Below are positions 1 through 12,885 of a DNA stretch of 64,000 nt, in pieces (position 1 is the first letter of the stretch; every line of letters starts with the position of its first letter). Where the stretch lies: NCBI GenBank assembly GCA_024362935.1, contig JANCRA010000033.1:4669001-4733000 (forward strand). The letters are read 5' to 3'. The DNA comes from Setophaga petechia. Lineage: Eukaryota; Chordata; Aves; Passeriformes; Parulidae. Below the pieces are notes generated by a model. That model saw only the letters and a list, made by a program, of their open reading frames with translations. It did not search any database and was not told the origin of the DNA. The translations under genes and the position numbers were made by a program.

Positions 1-3000
1 TTTTGTGTTTCTCTGAGGGGCACAGCAAGATGAGAAGTGGCCAAGTCCAGCTGGAGGTGGGCTCCTGCCTGGTTTCTGCAGGAGGAGAACAGACTGTTCA
101 GAGAATCATTTAGCAGCTGTTTATTAGAGGCATAGGCATGTGATTTTGGGGGAAGTGAAACTTGGCAAGAACTTATATTTCAAAAGAAAAAACAAACCAA
201 GCAAAGAAAAGCAAAAAAACCTGCCAGTCGCTGATCTCCTTCTGCTTTACAGAGAGTTTAATCTTGTGTTTCATCCCAAATTCACTTGGGCATTCCAATT
301 GTTGTGTGCAGCACCTGAGACTGAATAAGAATCTAATCACGCTGACAATTAATTTGCAAAGAAACTTATTGAGAAATGCTGTTCAGTGCAAGAACTTTTG
401 GAAATGTAATAGAGAAGCTCACCAGGAACCCATTTTTTTAAGACTGAAGGGCTCTAATGTAATCTGACAAATTGAATCTGGGATGGAGCTGCTGCACTGA
501 ATTTCAAGGCCCTCAGCAATGAGAAAAGTGATAAACTTTGGTTTCCTTTGACCACTGAGGTAGGATACAATTACAAAACAGATTTAAACAGACTGAAAAG
601 TCCAATGCTTCTGCAGGAACTGGGAAATTGAGTATTGGGATACATCCATGAGTAGCTGCAGCTCTGCTCCCCCTACATCTGCCCCTGGCACAGGAGACAG
701 GGCTTGAATTCCTTCCTTGCATTCCTTTTGGATTCAGCACTGATTCTGTCAGCTCTCCTAAAGCTTTCCTTATTAGTTTTTGTCCTGTGTCCTTCTAACC
801 ATGCTCAGCTACCCCACAAACAGGGGGTCTGGGATTCTCCTCTGGATTACCAGAGCCTTTTCCCCACCTCTGTACCACAACCCTGGAAATTTCTGTAGAA
901 AACAAGATTTCTTTCAGTAAAGCCCTTTTAACCAAGCAATAGTACATTAAGAAGAAACTATCACATATAAAATAAAAAATAAAGCTGCCACGAAAGCTGA
1001 GGTTTCACCCCAAAGTGCAAGAAAGGCAAAGAATTTATTGAAGTTTATATTCCCTCCCAGTTTCTATGTGGGAAGTGTTCAGATACTGTGCTGATGAGAG
1101 GTGATATAAAAATGGTTACATAATGTCAGAGTTTAAATAAAAGGGTGTGGAAAGCCAGTGCAAAGATGTGTGAATTCTGAGGAAAATTCGAGTTACAATT
1201 AATCTGGATAATGCTGCAGTAGGATCTTCACTGAAGTCCAGTCACCAGGAGTTGAGATTCCCACCAAAACTTTTCTTGTTCTTCAGAAAACACCTTTGAG
1301 CATGATTTTAAATACTGTGAGCATCCACACAGTCAATTTTTGCAAGGATGGTCCCTTAGGAGGAAGAGAATTAGAAAAATGCTTTAATTTCCTTTGCTGT
1401 TCAGCTGCAGTAGTTCATCAGGATGGACACATGAACATTTCTGTTTTCCTGGGCAGACAAGCATTTGCCTTTGTCCTTTCTGTTGCTTAGGGAGCCACTG
1501 AACATATTTTAAAGTAGAAAGTTGTGTAAAACAAGAACTGAGGTGTATCTGCCTGAGAAGAAGCTGCTGCAACAGACCTGAAGCTGCCATTCAATGGAAA
1601 ACTCAGAAACCAAAATTTTTTTGCTAAAGGAGTGAAATAGCTCCTACAAAATCTTTCTCACAGTCATGGAAAACACAAACATTTAAATTAGACAGGCAGA
1701 ACAGGCTGGAAGGATAGGAAAGGGCTGGTGATAAGGGAGGGTCTCCCAGATTTGGGTATTGCCAGAGGCTCAGGGTGGTCCCACCACAACCAACACGACT
1801 GCCCATGGTGAGTGCTGTGAAATCCACGGGATCCTTGGCAAAAGCTGCAGCTGCATCCTCTGTGTCACAGCCATCCCAGCTTCTGGGGCTTTAGACCATG
1901 TCCCTCTACTTCCCCTTCTCTGCAGGAGGCAGAAAAGATGCTGCTTCTGCATTTGTTGCTCTCTGTGCCAAGATCCTGGAGTGTCTGGAGCGCTGGAAAC
2001 GCTCCCACAGCGCCGAGTGGAGCCGGCTGCTCCTGCTCTGCCAGGGTGCTGACAGCTCACTTCTGGAAACCTGAACTGCACAGAGCCAGCAATTTGTCTG
2101 CAATTTCTCATTTTTAGTTCTTTTATTCAGCCTGAAGAGGGGATTCACAGCACAAAGTGGGCAGAGCAGCGCTGCAGGCAGAGGCTCCCAGGTCCCCTCT
2201 GCATTGAATCTGAGGCACTTGGCTGCAGCGCTCTCTCTGCCTTGGAAGCTGAATGTCCCTGTTCCAGCAGGACATTTAAATCTGAATTTGTAAAAAAAGC
2301 ACACCTGGTGCGTACACTGCCCTTAAAAGTAGGAAGAGCCTGTAAGATGTCAGGATTGGCCAAAGCCATGACTTGGAACTCAATTGTGGATTTGTGCTTG
2401 AGGCTGGGAGAGAGTGGCTCATCCTGAACCACGACTTCAGCAATGATCTGAGAACAATCCTGGTTTCCCAACTCCTTTCTCAGGGTCTGGATCCTCTTTT
2501 CTGTGCTTGAAACTACTGCAAGCTATGAATTTTGTGGTTTTCCATTCCTAAGAAGACAAAAGATTCTCCTTTAGCTCAGTGTCTGATACTTGGGCTTGGG
2601 AGACACCCCTTATTGTGTGTGATAAATTTGATCAATGTAATCTTCCTTCCACCTGCTGCATTGCTGTTTCTGCTGTCTCTGCTCTGGTGCCACTGATATT
2701 TGGAGCAGATTTTCAAGAGAGAGAGGAAAATTCCCTCTTCCCCATATATTTTTCATGCTTTTGCTTTCCCCAGCCCCACAAAATCCTCTGATGATGTTCC
2801 TGCCTTCTCTTTCGCCATTAACAACAATGTTTTGTGACAAGAGCTATAGTTGCAGTCAGCATGGAAAATTTGCTGTTATTTTAAAAAACCATCTGCTCTC
2901 CCCACAGTCTGCTACCTCACCCTTAATTTCTTTATTTTTTTGATGTTTATTTTGATTAGCTTTGTCACATGGTGCTATAAGGAAATCTTGCTTCACTTCA

Positions 3001-4498
3001 CACGCTGCTGCCATGTTGATACAGAAAACTGGCTTACAACCAAAAAGATGCTATTTTTTTCCATTCCCTCTCCTTTTTTTTTTTTTTTTTGTGTCCAGAA
3101 AAAGTTTTATGTAACAAAGTGTTGTGTAAGGGGGAGAACAGCAGGGAGTATATCAGAACTGATGGATTTTATTTCATCTCAGTCACAAATTCACTATGGA
3201 ACATTGGGCAAAGTCAGTGCAATCCAAATTTTCTCATTTGGATCAATGTGAGAGATACTGAAATCTCTTCAGTAGATCCATAGTCACACGTGTGTAACAA
3301 GGATTAAACTCTAGCCCAGAGCAAAAATGGAATATTAGAAGAACCTTCTATATCAGAGAGGAGCAGATGCACTAAAACAGGTCACCTTTGTTTATTTACA
3401 TTAAAATTGCTGGCACACAAATCTTGAATTTCAGAGGAATATTTTAATGTGGATGTTTGATATCTGTGCTGCAAATGCTGTTTCTTCTCCATTAGATGTG
3501 CACTGACCACAGTGCACAAAGTTGTGGTAACTAAGCAGCCACAATTCTGGGTGGGAAATCTGCACATGTGGTGGAAACAGCCCAAACCACAAGAAATCTC
3601 TCTCTGAGGAGAAAAAAATCCCAAAGAAATTAATACTCATTCTGCAAATGCAAATTTAGCTGGTGTGGTTGAATGAAGAAATGTAATTTGGCTTCCTGTG
3701 AGGAACATTTTCAGAGGAAATTCGGGTCCCCCTGAGTCCTTTGCATGCATCACAGCTCCTGCAGATCCACGGGGAGCAGAGGGAAGTGTGGGAGTGCTGC
3801 TGTTCACTTACACTCTGCTTTTCCAAAGGACTTTTCTCATTGTTGGCTTTGGGTGCACAAACCAGCCCTGCTGGCCCTGGAGGTGAGCCTGGAATCAAGG
3901 CACAATTACCTTAATGAGCCTTTTGGAGAATGTTAGTGCACAGCCTGGGTTTGTTTATTCTCATGTATCAGTGTAAACTGAGTCATTCTACCAGAAAAAA
4001 TGAACAGGGAATGAGGTCCTGTGGTTCTGTCAGAGATTTCAGGAGTTCACTTAAGGTGTAACTGTTACGTTACAAAACACAAGGGATTCCTCCAAAAGCC
4101 TAAAAAAAGACATTTCTGACTGTTCAGGGGTGTGTGTGTGAAGAGCAGCTCTTCTGCAATCAGAGCAGTTCAGCTTCTCCCTGAATTTATGCTGTAAAGA
4201 CATCATTGGGCGTTTGATACATTTTTATACATTTATCTTGCTTTTTTCTCATTTTACAATCCAGTTTCTGCAAACTGAACACCAGCAGGGGTAGTTAGCA
4301 AATCTGTTCTGTTTGTGCCCAAAATTGCTATCAATGAATACAGGAGTGGGAGTGTTCCCCTCAGGATGGATTTCCCCTTATCCTTCCCTTTGTCCTAATC
4401 TCCAATCAATATTGGCTTCTGCCAGTATTTCTTCTATCTGCCCTGTTAGGTTTTTCTGGAAATAAAACCCCAGGCCAATAAACAAACTTAGCCAACAA
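1..4498. other. Intergenic stretch, no gene seen
   Basis: This is ordinary A+T-leaning vertebrate intergenic DNA. Reading frames are short, overlap on both strands and match nothing I recognise. No splice-flanked conserved exon was seen. The only distinct item is a run of 17 T residues at 3074-3090. Under the gene model given here the stretch lies well beyond the 3' end of NTSR1. Confidence 0.6.
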
Positions 4499-4693
4499 CA
4501 AGCTTGAAAAAAACCCCACCAAAACAAGCAAATCAACCAAACAAAACCACAACAAAACCCCAAGCAAACAAAAAGCCACAAACAACAACAAGAAAAAACC
4601 CAAATTAACAAGTCTAAAAAGAACAAACACAACCCCACAAAGCCCCCAAACAAACAAGCCAGAAAACCCCTCCAAAACAGGAAAAAAAAAAAT
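4499..4693. repeat. A/C-rich, nearly T-free low-complexity tract
   Basis: About 190 bp in which the plus strand is almost entirely A and C, built from irregular CAAA, ACAAC and CCAAA words, with very few T residues. The minus strand is correspondingly G/T-rich and encodes a long Phe/Leu/Cys/Trp-rich frame, a composition artefact. This is degenerate simple sequence with strong strand asymmetry. The period is not regular enough to call a clean microsatellite. Confidence 0.75.
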
Positions 4694-4997
4694 GAACCAG
4701 AAAAAAAAAGCCCAATAAACCAGAGTTGCTGCAGTGATGTGTTAATGCTTACTAATATTGGCCTGCAGAAAAGAAAATCTTCATTACTAGTGACAGCTAA
4801 ATAAGCAATATTTATCTTATCTACAGAGTGCAGCCATGGATTCACACAAGAAATGCCCTTTTCCATAGCACAGCTCTTTCTCTGGGCTGCTGCTAACTGC
4901 ACTTCAGTCCTTCTGGGATTCCATTGAGTTTATCTGGTGAATTAACACCATGAAGGACTGGAAAGTGCATTATTTCCTACAGCACAGGATAGCCAGT

Positions 4998-5018
4998 GCT
5001 GCTGCTGCTGCTGCTGCT
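4998..5018. repeat. (GCT)7 trinucleotide microsatellite
   Basis: Seven perfect GCT/CTG units in a non-coding context. They are short and probably polymorphic. No coding exon surrounds them. Confidence 0.9.
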
Positions 5019-5520
5019 CAGAGGAGAGCAGTGATGGATGAGCAGAGGAGGCTCTCCTGTCCCAGCCTAGGGAAAACCACATAAATCTTGTTAATGCAGA
5101 GCCACAGACAGGGAAACTGAAAACACTGGTCCAGAGGATGGATTGAGGTGTCCTGGGGAAAGTTTCCTGAGCTCATTTCAAAATGCTCTGCTCTGATTAC
5201 TGCTAACCTAGGGCAATAACAGGCAGCTCTCAAACAATCAGCAAGAGAGAAACTTCCAAAAATCTGAAGTGACTTTATTTTTTAAAGGGGAAGAGCAGCA
5301 CAGAAAGTGTTTATTAACTTAAAACCAAAAAGACTCGTAAGTATGAAATCTGTTTTGCCCCAGCTACACTTGACATGATTTTTTGCCTTATCCTGTCACA
5401 TTAATCTTTGTTCAATGTCCAGGTGCATTTCTTCTTTGTATGGCCATACTACTACTAGCCAGAAAATGCCATAAGACAAATCCCATAAGAATCCTTTTGT
5501 AGCACTCCTTTGTAGATGTG

Positions 5521-5613
5521 TCTTCCCTTCCCTTCCCTTCCCTTCCCTTCCCTTCCCTTCCCTTCCCTTCCCTTCCCTTCCCTTCCCTTCCCTTCCCTTC
5601 CCTTCCCTTCCCT
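5521..5613. repeat. (CCCTT)n pentanucleotide array, about 18 units
   Basis: About 92 bp of essentially perfect CTTCC/CCCTT pentamers, an uninterrupted polypyrimidine (plus) and polypurine (minus) tract. The minus strand reads as a Gly-Lys-Glu-Arg repeat, which is purely a consequence of the GGGAA unit and not a gene. Polypurine/polypyrimidine mirror sequence of this length can form triplex DNA and is normally length-polymorphic. Confidence 0.95.
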
Positions 5614-5680
5614 CCAAACTTCCAACATCCCAATGCTTTCAGAAAGTTGGTGGCACTGGTTTTTGCCCTCACACTACACA

Positions 5681-5804
5681 TAAATTATTATTAAATATAT
5701 TAGAATATAAATAACATAAAATGTGATATAGTATTTAAATTGTTATACTATTTATTATTTATTATATAAAAATTATATATTATTATTATTATATGTTTAA
5801 TCAG
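5681..5804. repeat. A+T-rich low-complexity tract
   Basis: Roughly 120 bp composed almost only of A and T, with TAT, ATT and TTATTA words. It follows the pentamer array by about 70 bp. No gene or element could be assigned. Confidence 0.8.
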
Positions 5805-5814
5805 TGATTGTATG

Positions 5815-8800
5815 TACTTATTCATGAGATGGCAACTTGGGCACCTGTGATACAAGAGAACTTGAGGAATTTTTTAAGAGGTAAAAAAGTCAGCTCTCCC
5901 TGCTGGAAATCCCCCATGCACTGAGTACCAGGAGAGACTGGCCAAGCCTTCTGCTCTAGTGGTCACACAGCAAAAGGGGCTGAGAGCCACAAGGCCAGTG
6001 TGAGACAGCTCTGGGAGCACCAGGCCTGCTCACACTAGAATTTGAAAGATTCTTGGCAAAATTAAAGAAGACTCAGAGCTCCTGCCCTGTTTTCCCTCCT
6101 GGTTAACTACTTTGTTGTTACCTCATTTGTTTTGTGCTGTTTAGTGGGATGCTGACCAAGCTGCTCAGGGAAAGTGTCATTAATTATTAAGAAATTGTCT
6201 AATCCATCAGGGCATCAGTTCTGCTATAATGCTTCCCCTGAGGAGACCAAAAGAGCTTTGAGTAAGGAGTTGGAGGTGTTCCAGTGAGAATATGCAGCCC
6301 CAAAAACCAACCTTACTTCTTAAGTTTGTTAAATGAAATTTCCAGATGTTTCCTTCCTTCTCAGCATTGCACATTTAAAAGGCACAACAGTCAGTTTTTG
6401 GAAAATGAAATTTGTTTTCTGGGAAATAAATATTGCTGAAGGGACTAAGAGACAGGACCCTGAGGGATGAAATGCTCCATGCTCTTTGGGCACCACCATG
6501 TTATTACATGAAATAATACAAAAGGTCTGACCAAGGACTACTTTATAGTCATAGTAACACATTACAAACCTGTTGATCTCAAAGCTAGAATGGGATAAAG
6601 TCTTCTTTTTTTACTTCCAGGTGACAGACATGAAATATCACCCATTTACCTTGCTGTTCACCTATTTTTGTCTGACTGATACATGACTAGGGGGATACCC
6701 AGGATCAATCTGAAGATAACAAGATTTTATCTATTCTATTGCAGTGTCTGACCTCAGCTTTTAGGTGCTGAGTTTGGTTCCTCTGGGACACTGAGCCAAG
6801 CATGCATCATGTGTCAGAGATGGCAGAGATTGCCCACCCTGGTCCCTCTCAAAGAGGACTCTGGGCAATTCCAGTGCTCCTCTGCCAGGAATTCCCTCTG
6901 TGTGGCAGAAGGAGATGAAAAAGTGCAGCACAGGAGGTTCTGTAGCTGGGTATGAATAAGCTCAAATCTGTCTCTCCGTCCTTCCACTCTGGGGGAGAAG
7001 CATCTGATCCTCCTCACTGGCATTTACTTGATGGCTTGAAGTGGGAAATACCTCAATAAAGCATTATCTATGAATCACTCCGATTTAAGAGGGAGTTTTC
7101 ATTAAATCTCCTCTTCCCAACCTTTCTTCTCCCCTCCTCTATTAAAACCATGAGTGAGGAGTGGAAGGCTCAGGAGCTGCTGTCTGGAGTGATAAGGACA
7201 CCTCCTTTGAGCTGATTAAAAGGCTTTTCCTAACCATGAGAGCAAGGCTGTAAGCCTGCAACAGGCTCTTCATCCTTAGATGTGATAGCTTCACTCTCCC
7301 CCTCTGCAGCTCCAGGTGGCTGTGATTCATCTTGGAGCTCTTGATAGCCAGGACTTTTCAGGATGCTCTGCATCCTGCTGACAGCTACAGCTGCTGATGG
7401 CTTTTCCTCTTGAGGCCAATGCTGTGCAGCCCCTCTTTTCTTTAAAGATGTTTGTGACAGGACTGTGAGCCAAGGCTGGTCAGAAAAAAAAAATTCTGGT
7501 GGAAAAAAACAATTTGTGTAAAGCTTTTGTCAGAGATTGGTTTTAAAGTTCTGTAAAATTAAATTTCTTGTTGAAATGAAAAAGCATCTATGACACTCTC
7601 ACTGTTCCTTTGTGATCTTCAGAACAGCCTTAGATGATTTTGATCTCCCTCAGTGTTTAATTTATACTCCAGACTTTGAAGAAAGTACTGCTTGCATCAT
7701 CATGGCATCAGCATTTGAATATATAAGTTTGCTAACAATACAGTAATCCTTGTCTACATTAAGGACTCTGCTAATCCAGGCTGAGCAGTTTGAGCATGGC
7801 AAATATTATCCTGACACAAGAAAGCAGCTTTTCAAAGGAAAATCATTTCTGAATGGGTTTTGACTGCTGTGTGCTAAGGGTATGTGGTAAGTTTACTAAT
7901 AATTAAATACACTGCAATTTCACTAATTGTTTGATTAGGGGCAATTCTCTAGACATTCTAATGTGTCAGGTTTTCAATGACAGAGCTGACAGATTGGTCT
8001 CTTATTTTCCTTTTGCTATAAATCATGGAGTGTGACTTGCTAGGAAGCTGGAAGTACGGAAATGAGACACAATGAAATGCAGAAGCATGCAGGGACTGGA
8101 GTGTTTACATTTCATTCTAAGCAACAAGGCAAAGGAAAATACCTGAGGGAGGGAGGGAGTCTGTGAGTGCAAATGGTTCTCTCAGAGGCAAAATCAAGCC
8201 TTGCACAATTACATTGAGGCACAATTATGTGGAACACAGAAATGTTCATTTTTTGTAAAAAAAAAGTCCAAAAAACCCTGTTGGGTTCATCAATAATAAA
8301 GAAGTGTCAGGAAAGGGAGTGAAGGTAAAAGAGGTAATATTTGAGAGTGAAGGAAATTATAAGAACAGACCAGTTGTGACATACCAGAGGGAATGGGCCT
8401 GGATTCCACACATTTCCAGCATGAGAATGTCCTCAAGGATCTGCAGGGAGGTTTGTGCAAATAGAAATGGCCACTGCTGCCCTGGGGTCAGGATCAGGAT
8501 CAGGGTCAGGATGAGGGGGTCTCTCCCTGGCCTGGGGATAAAAAGGATATAATGGGGTTCCCCATTAAGAGACAGGGAAGAAGGGGTGATGCTTTGAGGT
8601 TTGTCAGGAGATTACCCATGGAGGGGAGTTTGGCTTTCCTGTTCCAGGTAAATCCTTGTCTCTGCCTTTGTGAGCACTGCTCCATAATGTGCTTTAACAA
8701 CATGCAAAAATCTTTGTTAAGAAATAAAAACCCATCTTTCAAGAGCTGTCCTCCTTCTCTCCAGGAAATCTGACATTGTCTTTGTCTACCATCCTGGCCT

Positions 8801-9336
8801 GTTTAGTGTTCCCATCAATCAGCCCCTTTTCCTCCTTAAATCCTGCCCTGTTTCTCCAGGTCCAAGTCTTTTTGTGAACCTCAGTGCATTGCCAGAAGGC
8901 CTTGATGGATTTCAGTTCTTGGAACTGCCCTGTTTCCTTTGTCCTGGCATGTAGCTTGCATGCAGATCTGCTCTTTAAAGAGAGCTGCAGCATCAGTCAA
9001 GGGGATTACAGGGAGCTGGCAGATTCCAAAGGCTCTATGAGAAATGTCTGGGTTTTGGCAGGCAGATTGTCCCTTGAAAAGGGAATTCCATCAAAGCTGA
9101 ACTTCTCTGACTCTGAGAGCTTCAGATAATTTGTGAAATACACACATGCTTCATTTTTGCCCACAACATGGATAAAGAATGATGAACAGAACTTATTTCT
9201 CTTTACCACTCTTTTAATGTCCCATAAATTGGGAGAGAACAGCAAATACAATAAGAGGCCATTATCACTTACAATTCCATAACCTTTCTGTTCAGACACA
9301 GTCTCTGAAAAACTAATTAAGGCACTAGTGGTGGCT
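5815..9336. other. Intergenic stretch, no gene seen
   Basis: Non-repetitive sequence with no recognisable exon, RNA gene or mobile element. The one small feature is a degenerate hexamer run (TCAGGA units) at about 8487-8513. Confidence 0.55.
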
Positions 9337-9378
9337 AATGCATGCACTCCAAATAATGCATGCACTCCAAATAATGCA
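9337..9378. repeat. 18-bp tandem duplication (2.3 copies)
   Basis: The 18-bp unit AATGCATGCACTCCAAAT occurs at 9337-9354 and 9355-9372 and is followed by a partial third copy. The two full copies are identical, which suggests a recent slippage event. It is non-coding. Confidence 0.9.
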
Positions 9379-9824
9379 CACTCAGGCTCTGCTTCCAGCC
9401 AGAGCAGCCCAGGTTCATTAACATTACACACCAACAAATGAATTCAGCCTGGGATGAATTAAACTTTCCACAGCCCACTTAACTGGAGCTTTGGTGTGTG
9501 TTTGACAGACACTTTAAACTCCCTGGGGACCCTCTGCTCTCCCCTTTGCATCCCAGCCCTTCCAAAGGCCAGATTCTGGCTGCTCTCAGCCTGATTAGTG
9601 ACTTGCCTGTTCCATGGAGTTTAAGTGAGATGAACTGCAGGGCTGAATGTTGTTCCACCTGAGGAGAGGTAACAGGATGGGATCAAAATGGTGATGCAGA
9701 TAACAAAGGGGTAATTCTAAAGTCATCCCATCACAGCCACAGCTCAGAAAATTGGTTTCAGGGAAGGCCCTGGGCTGGGATTCAAGAGATGGGTCAGCCT
9801 TCAGTTTAAACCTTAAATTATAAA

Positions 9825-10061
9825 ATAGTGACAGGACAAGGAAGAATGGCTTTAAACTGGAAAAGGTTTAGATTAAATGTTAGGAAGAAATTCTTCCCTG
9901 TGAGGGTGCTGAGGCCCTGGTACAGGAAAGCTGTGGCTGTTCCATCCCTGAAAGGGTCCAAGGCCAGGCTGGACAGGGCTTGGAGCAGCTGGGAAAGTGG
10001 AAGGTGGCTGTGGATGGGCTTCATGGTCCCTTCCAACCCAAACCATGCTGTGGTTCTGTGA
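9825..10061 (+). mobile_element. CR1 LINE 3'-end fragment, plus orientation
   Basis: About 237 bp matching the avian CR1 3' UTR as I know it. The hallmarks run in order: a GTGACAGGACAAG-like start, TTAGGAAGAAATTCTTCCC, CCAAGGCCAGGCTGGACAGG, then GGTCCCTTCCAACCCAAACC and a degenerate TTCTGTGA-type terminal repeat. It is 5'-truncated like nearly all CR1 insertions and has no open reading frame of its own. Confidence 0.9.
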
Positions 10062-12732
10062 AAGTGACATTGCAGAACCTGGTTCCCCACCTTGTCTGCT
10101 CACAAAATTCCCAAAAGTCACTGCACCCTCTGCCTTCATCTTCCAGAGTGTTCCCAGCAGGTCCTGCCCCTCAGCAGAGCTGTGCAGTGACTGTCACAGT
10201 GGGACATGCACAGGGGATGCAGGAAAGGTGCAAATTGACCAAACTACACCAATTTGTGCCACGAGAAGCAGAAGAATGGACAGCCAAGCCTTGGAGCCTC
10301 TGACAGATGGGGATGGCAAGGTTGGACCGTCCCCATCTCCCAGGGATGACAAGCTGTAAAAACCCAGTCAAGCAGTCAGCCAAAACCCCTGCAGATGAAG
10401 CTGCTGGAATCACCAGCAGGTGTTGGGAACCAGCTGAAGTGGCTGCCAGACACCCACATTCAGCAGGATGGGGATCCCTCTGCTCATTGCGTGGGTTTGA
10501 TTGAAATGAGATTCAAACAGGATTTTTTTTTTTCTTACAGGTGGCAGCTTTATGCAAATTTGAAAGTAAGAGTTGATAAATACACACTCAGGGATTGCTT
10601 TTATCATCCATTTTGATTTTTATGGTAGATTTTTATGTTTTTCCTCAGGAAAGTGAAGAAACAAATACTGTGTTAATAATTAATGGGTTGGCTAATTGAA
10701 TTGCTGCCCTTTTCACTGGTGTGATCAGCTGGTATTCACAGCTTTTTAGAGTTTTTTTTTCTCCATTAGGATGAGAAGTGGTTGATGTGTGCCTTGGATC
10801 TTCTTTGGTATGAATTTCTGAGGAATATACACCAATTTTCAGTGAATGTTGCAGAAGCACAGCAGGCAGTTCTCTTGATGAGAAAATCCTTGTCTGGACC
10901 CCCTGCAGGTGCTCCCTCCAGAGAGATCTGCTTTTCTGCCTGAAGGAAAGGAGGAATCACAGAAACCCAGGGAGTCTGAGAGAGCCCTGCTTCCTCCAGT
11001 GACCCTGTGCAACACAAAAACAAGAAGAAGTGGCAGCAGCAAGAGGTTTTTTTGTGGTACAGTTTGTTCAACTGTGCTTTATAACAAGCACAGGGCACTA
11101 CTTGAGGCAAAACTCAGGTTTGAAAGCAGAGAAGTTCCTTCAGCCCCTCAGAGCTGGAATTTCTGTGTACCAGGCTGTTACCTGGAGCCATCTGGGATGT
11201 CTGAAATGTCTTGATGGCACCTGAGCTCCATGGCCCAGGAGCACTGAGTCCATCCCCAGCCTTCATGGTCAAGCAGAAAATCCTTAGAAATCATCAACAA
11301 CTCCAAACACAGCATCAAAAACTCCCCTGAGTAATAGGAAAGGCATCTGGAGAGGCTTAATCAGTGGAGAAAATGCTTTCTATTACTCTACCTTTGTCTT
11401 TCAAGTATACACAGTGGACAGAATTTCCTCACAATCCCATCAGTGCAGTGCTCTGTTTTCTGAGGAGGTTGTTTGGATTGGATTCCAACACACACTCAAA
11501 CACTTATCTGCATGTCCTCAGTGCCACAGCCCCCTCCTGGCACTGTCACAGTGTCACCTGGCTCTGAGCTGTCCTGCTCCCCCTGTGAGCTCCCTGGCAC
11601 CAGGGTGCTGTGCCCGTGCCCTGAGCTGGCTGTGCATGGACCAGGCAGTGAATCAGTCTGGCCTGAGACAGCTCAGATGGCAAAAACCCTCCACTGATCT
11701 GCCAAGAAAGCTGCAAATGTGCTTCAGCTGAGTCTGTCAATGTGAGAGGAGCAGAGGGGTGCCCAGTCAGGCAGAAAGTGAATTTCTGCTTGTTCTGTCA
11801 ACTGCTGGGGATTGGAGTGTCAATATTGAGCCTAATAAACTTCTAGTCTCTAAAACATTATCTGTGCTGAGATCATGTTTAATAACAATCTGGTCTACCT
11901 CAGACCATGCACTGGTCTGCAGAGCTGTCCCTGGGCTGGTGCTGTTGCCAATACTCTGGTTTCTCAGGTCTACTTAGGTGTGTGATTCACCCAAATTAAA
12001 TTGTGGCCTTGGGCAGCTTTCCTCTCAAACCTTCCACGTGCAAAGCAAATGGGGTAATTTAAAATAAAAAACTGGGGTCTAGAGACTGAGAGATTAATAT
12101 ATTTTCTTAGATTTCTCCTGAGAAGCTGTAGCAGAGGGCAGGAACTGAATGAACACAATCAAATATGCTCATAAGGAGTGTGTGACACCACAATTTCAAT
12201 GGTCAGCCCCTACAAAGGGCCAATAAAATCTCTGATCAGGCTTCTGAAAGACCAGAAGCTCAAAGTCTCAGATCCTTCTGTGGTGCAGCTGTTCCCCATC
12301 CAGCTTGCAAGGCAGTTGGAAGTGCAGGGGGAGCTGATGGATGCCTGGGTACCAAAATGCTTTAATTACACTGCCTTCCCCAGAGTTCATCTCTGTGACG
12401 GGTACAAAGTACAAGGAAGATATTGAACACTGAGGGTTTTTTCCTTTGTTTTTGTCTTGGCTGGATTAATTAAAGATGTCATTGATCCTGACAGGGCTGC
12501 CTTGGGGTAGTGTGGCTGATGCTGTGCTTGCTGCAAGTAGCTGGTGATGAGGGATTTTTTTTGTGCTGTATTATTCCATTCGGGTCCACTTGAGTTCCTT
12601 TGGAACAACATTTCTCTCTAGAATTATTACATTCTCCCTCTATTTATTGGTAATGTGTGGTAGCTTATTCCCTGACACGGGAAATGAAATTGGCTGCTGG
12701 TGACTGCAGGGTTTTGTTTGAATATTCTTTAA
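10062..12732. other. Intergenic stretch, no gene seen
   Basis: Unique-looking sequence with several overlapping short reading frames on both strands and none recognisable. The higher G+C content around 11500-11750 explains the longer chance frames there. No RNA gene or mobile element was recognised. Confidence 0.5.
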
Positions 12733-12885
12733 ATCACAGAATCACAGACTGGTTTGGATTGGAAGGGACTTTAAATCTGATTCCATTCCATCCTCCTGCC
12801 ATGGACAGGGATATTTTGCTCTAGACCAGGTTGCTCCAAGCCCCATCCAACCTGGTTTTGAACCCTTCCAGGGATGGAGAATCAA
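12733..12885 (-). mobile_element. CR1 LINE 3'-end fragment, minus orientation
   Basis: Read on the plus strand it begins with the reverse-complement CR1 terminal repeat (ATCACAGAATCACAGA), continues through TTGGATTGGAAGGGACTTTA and CAGGTTGCTCCAAGCCCCAT, and stops at CCAGGGATGG. That is the complement of the CR1 3' tail. It is a truncated copy of about 150 bp. Confidence 0.88.

Noticed and set aside
4378..4902. 174-codon minus-strand Phe/Leu/Trp/Cys-rich frame resembling a membrane protein
   Set aside because: The hydrophobic composition is the direct result of the G/T-rich strand of the A/C-rich low-complexity tract. No family resemblance was seen.
5396..5681. Gly-Lys-Glu-Arg repeat frames on the minus strand
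   Set aside because: They are a translation of the (CCCTT)n array, not a gene.
12178..12426. 82-codon plus-strand frame with a plausible-looking product
   Set aside because: No family recognised, no splice support and of a length common by chance.
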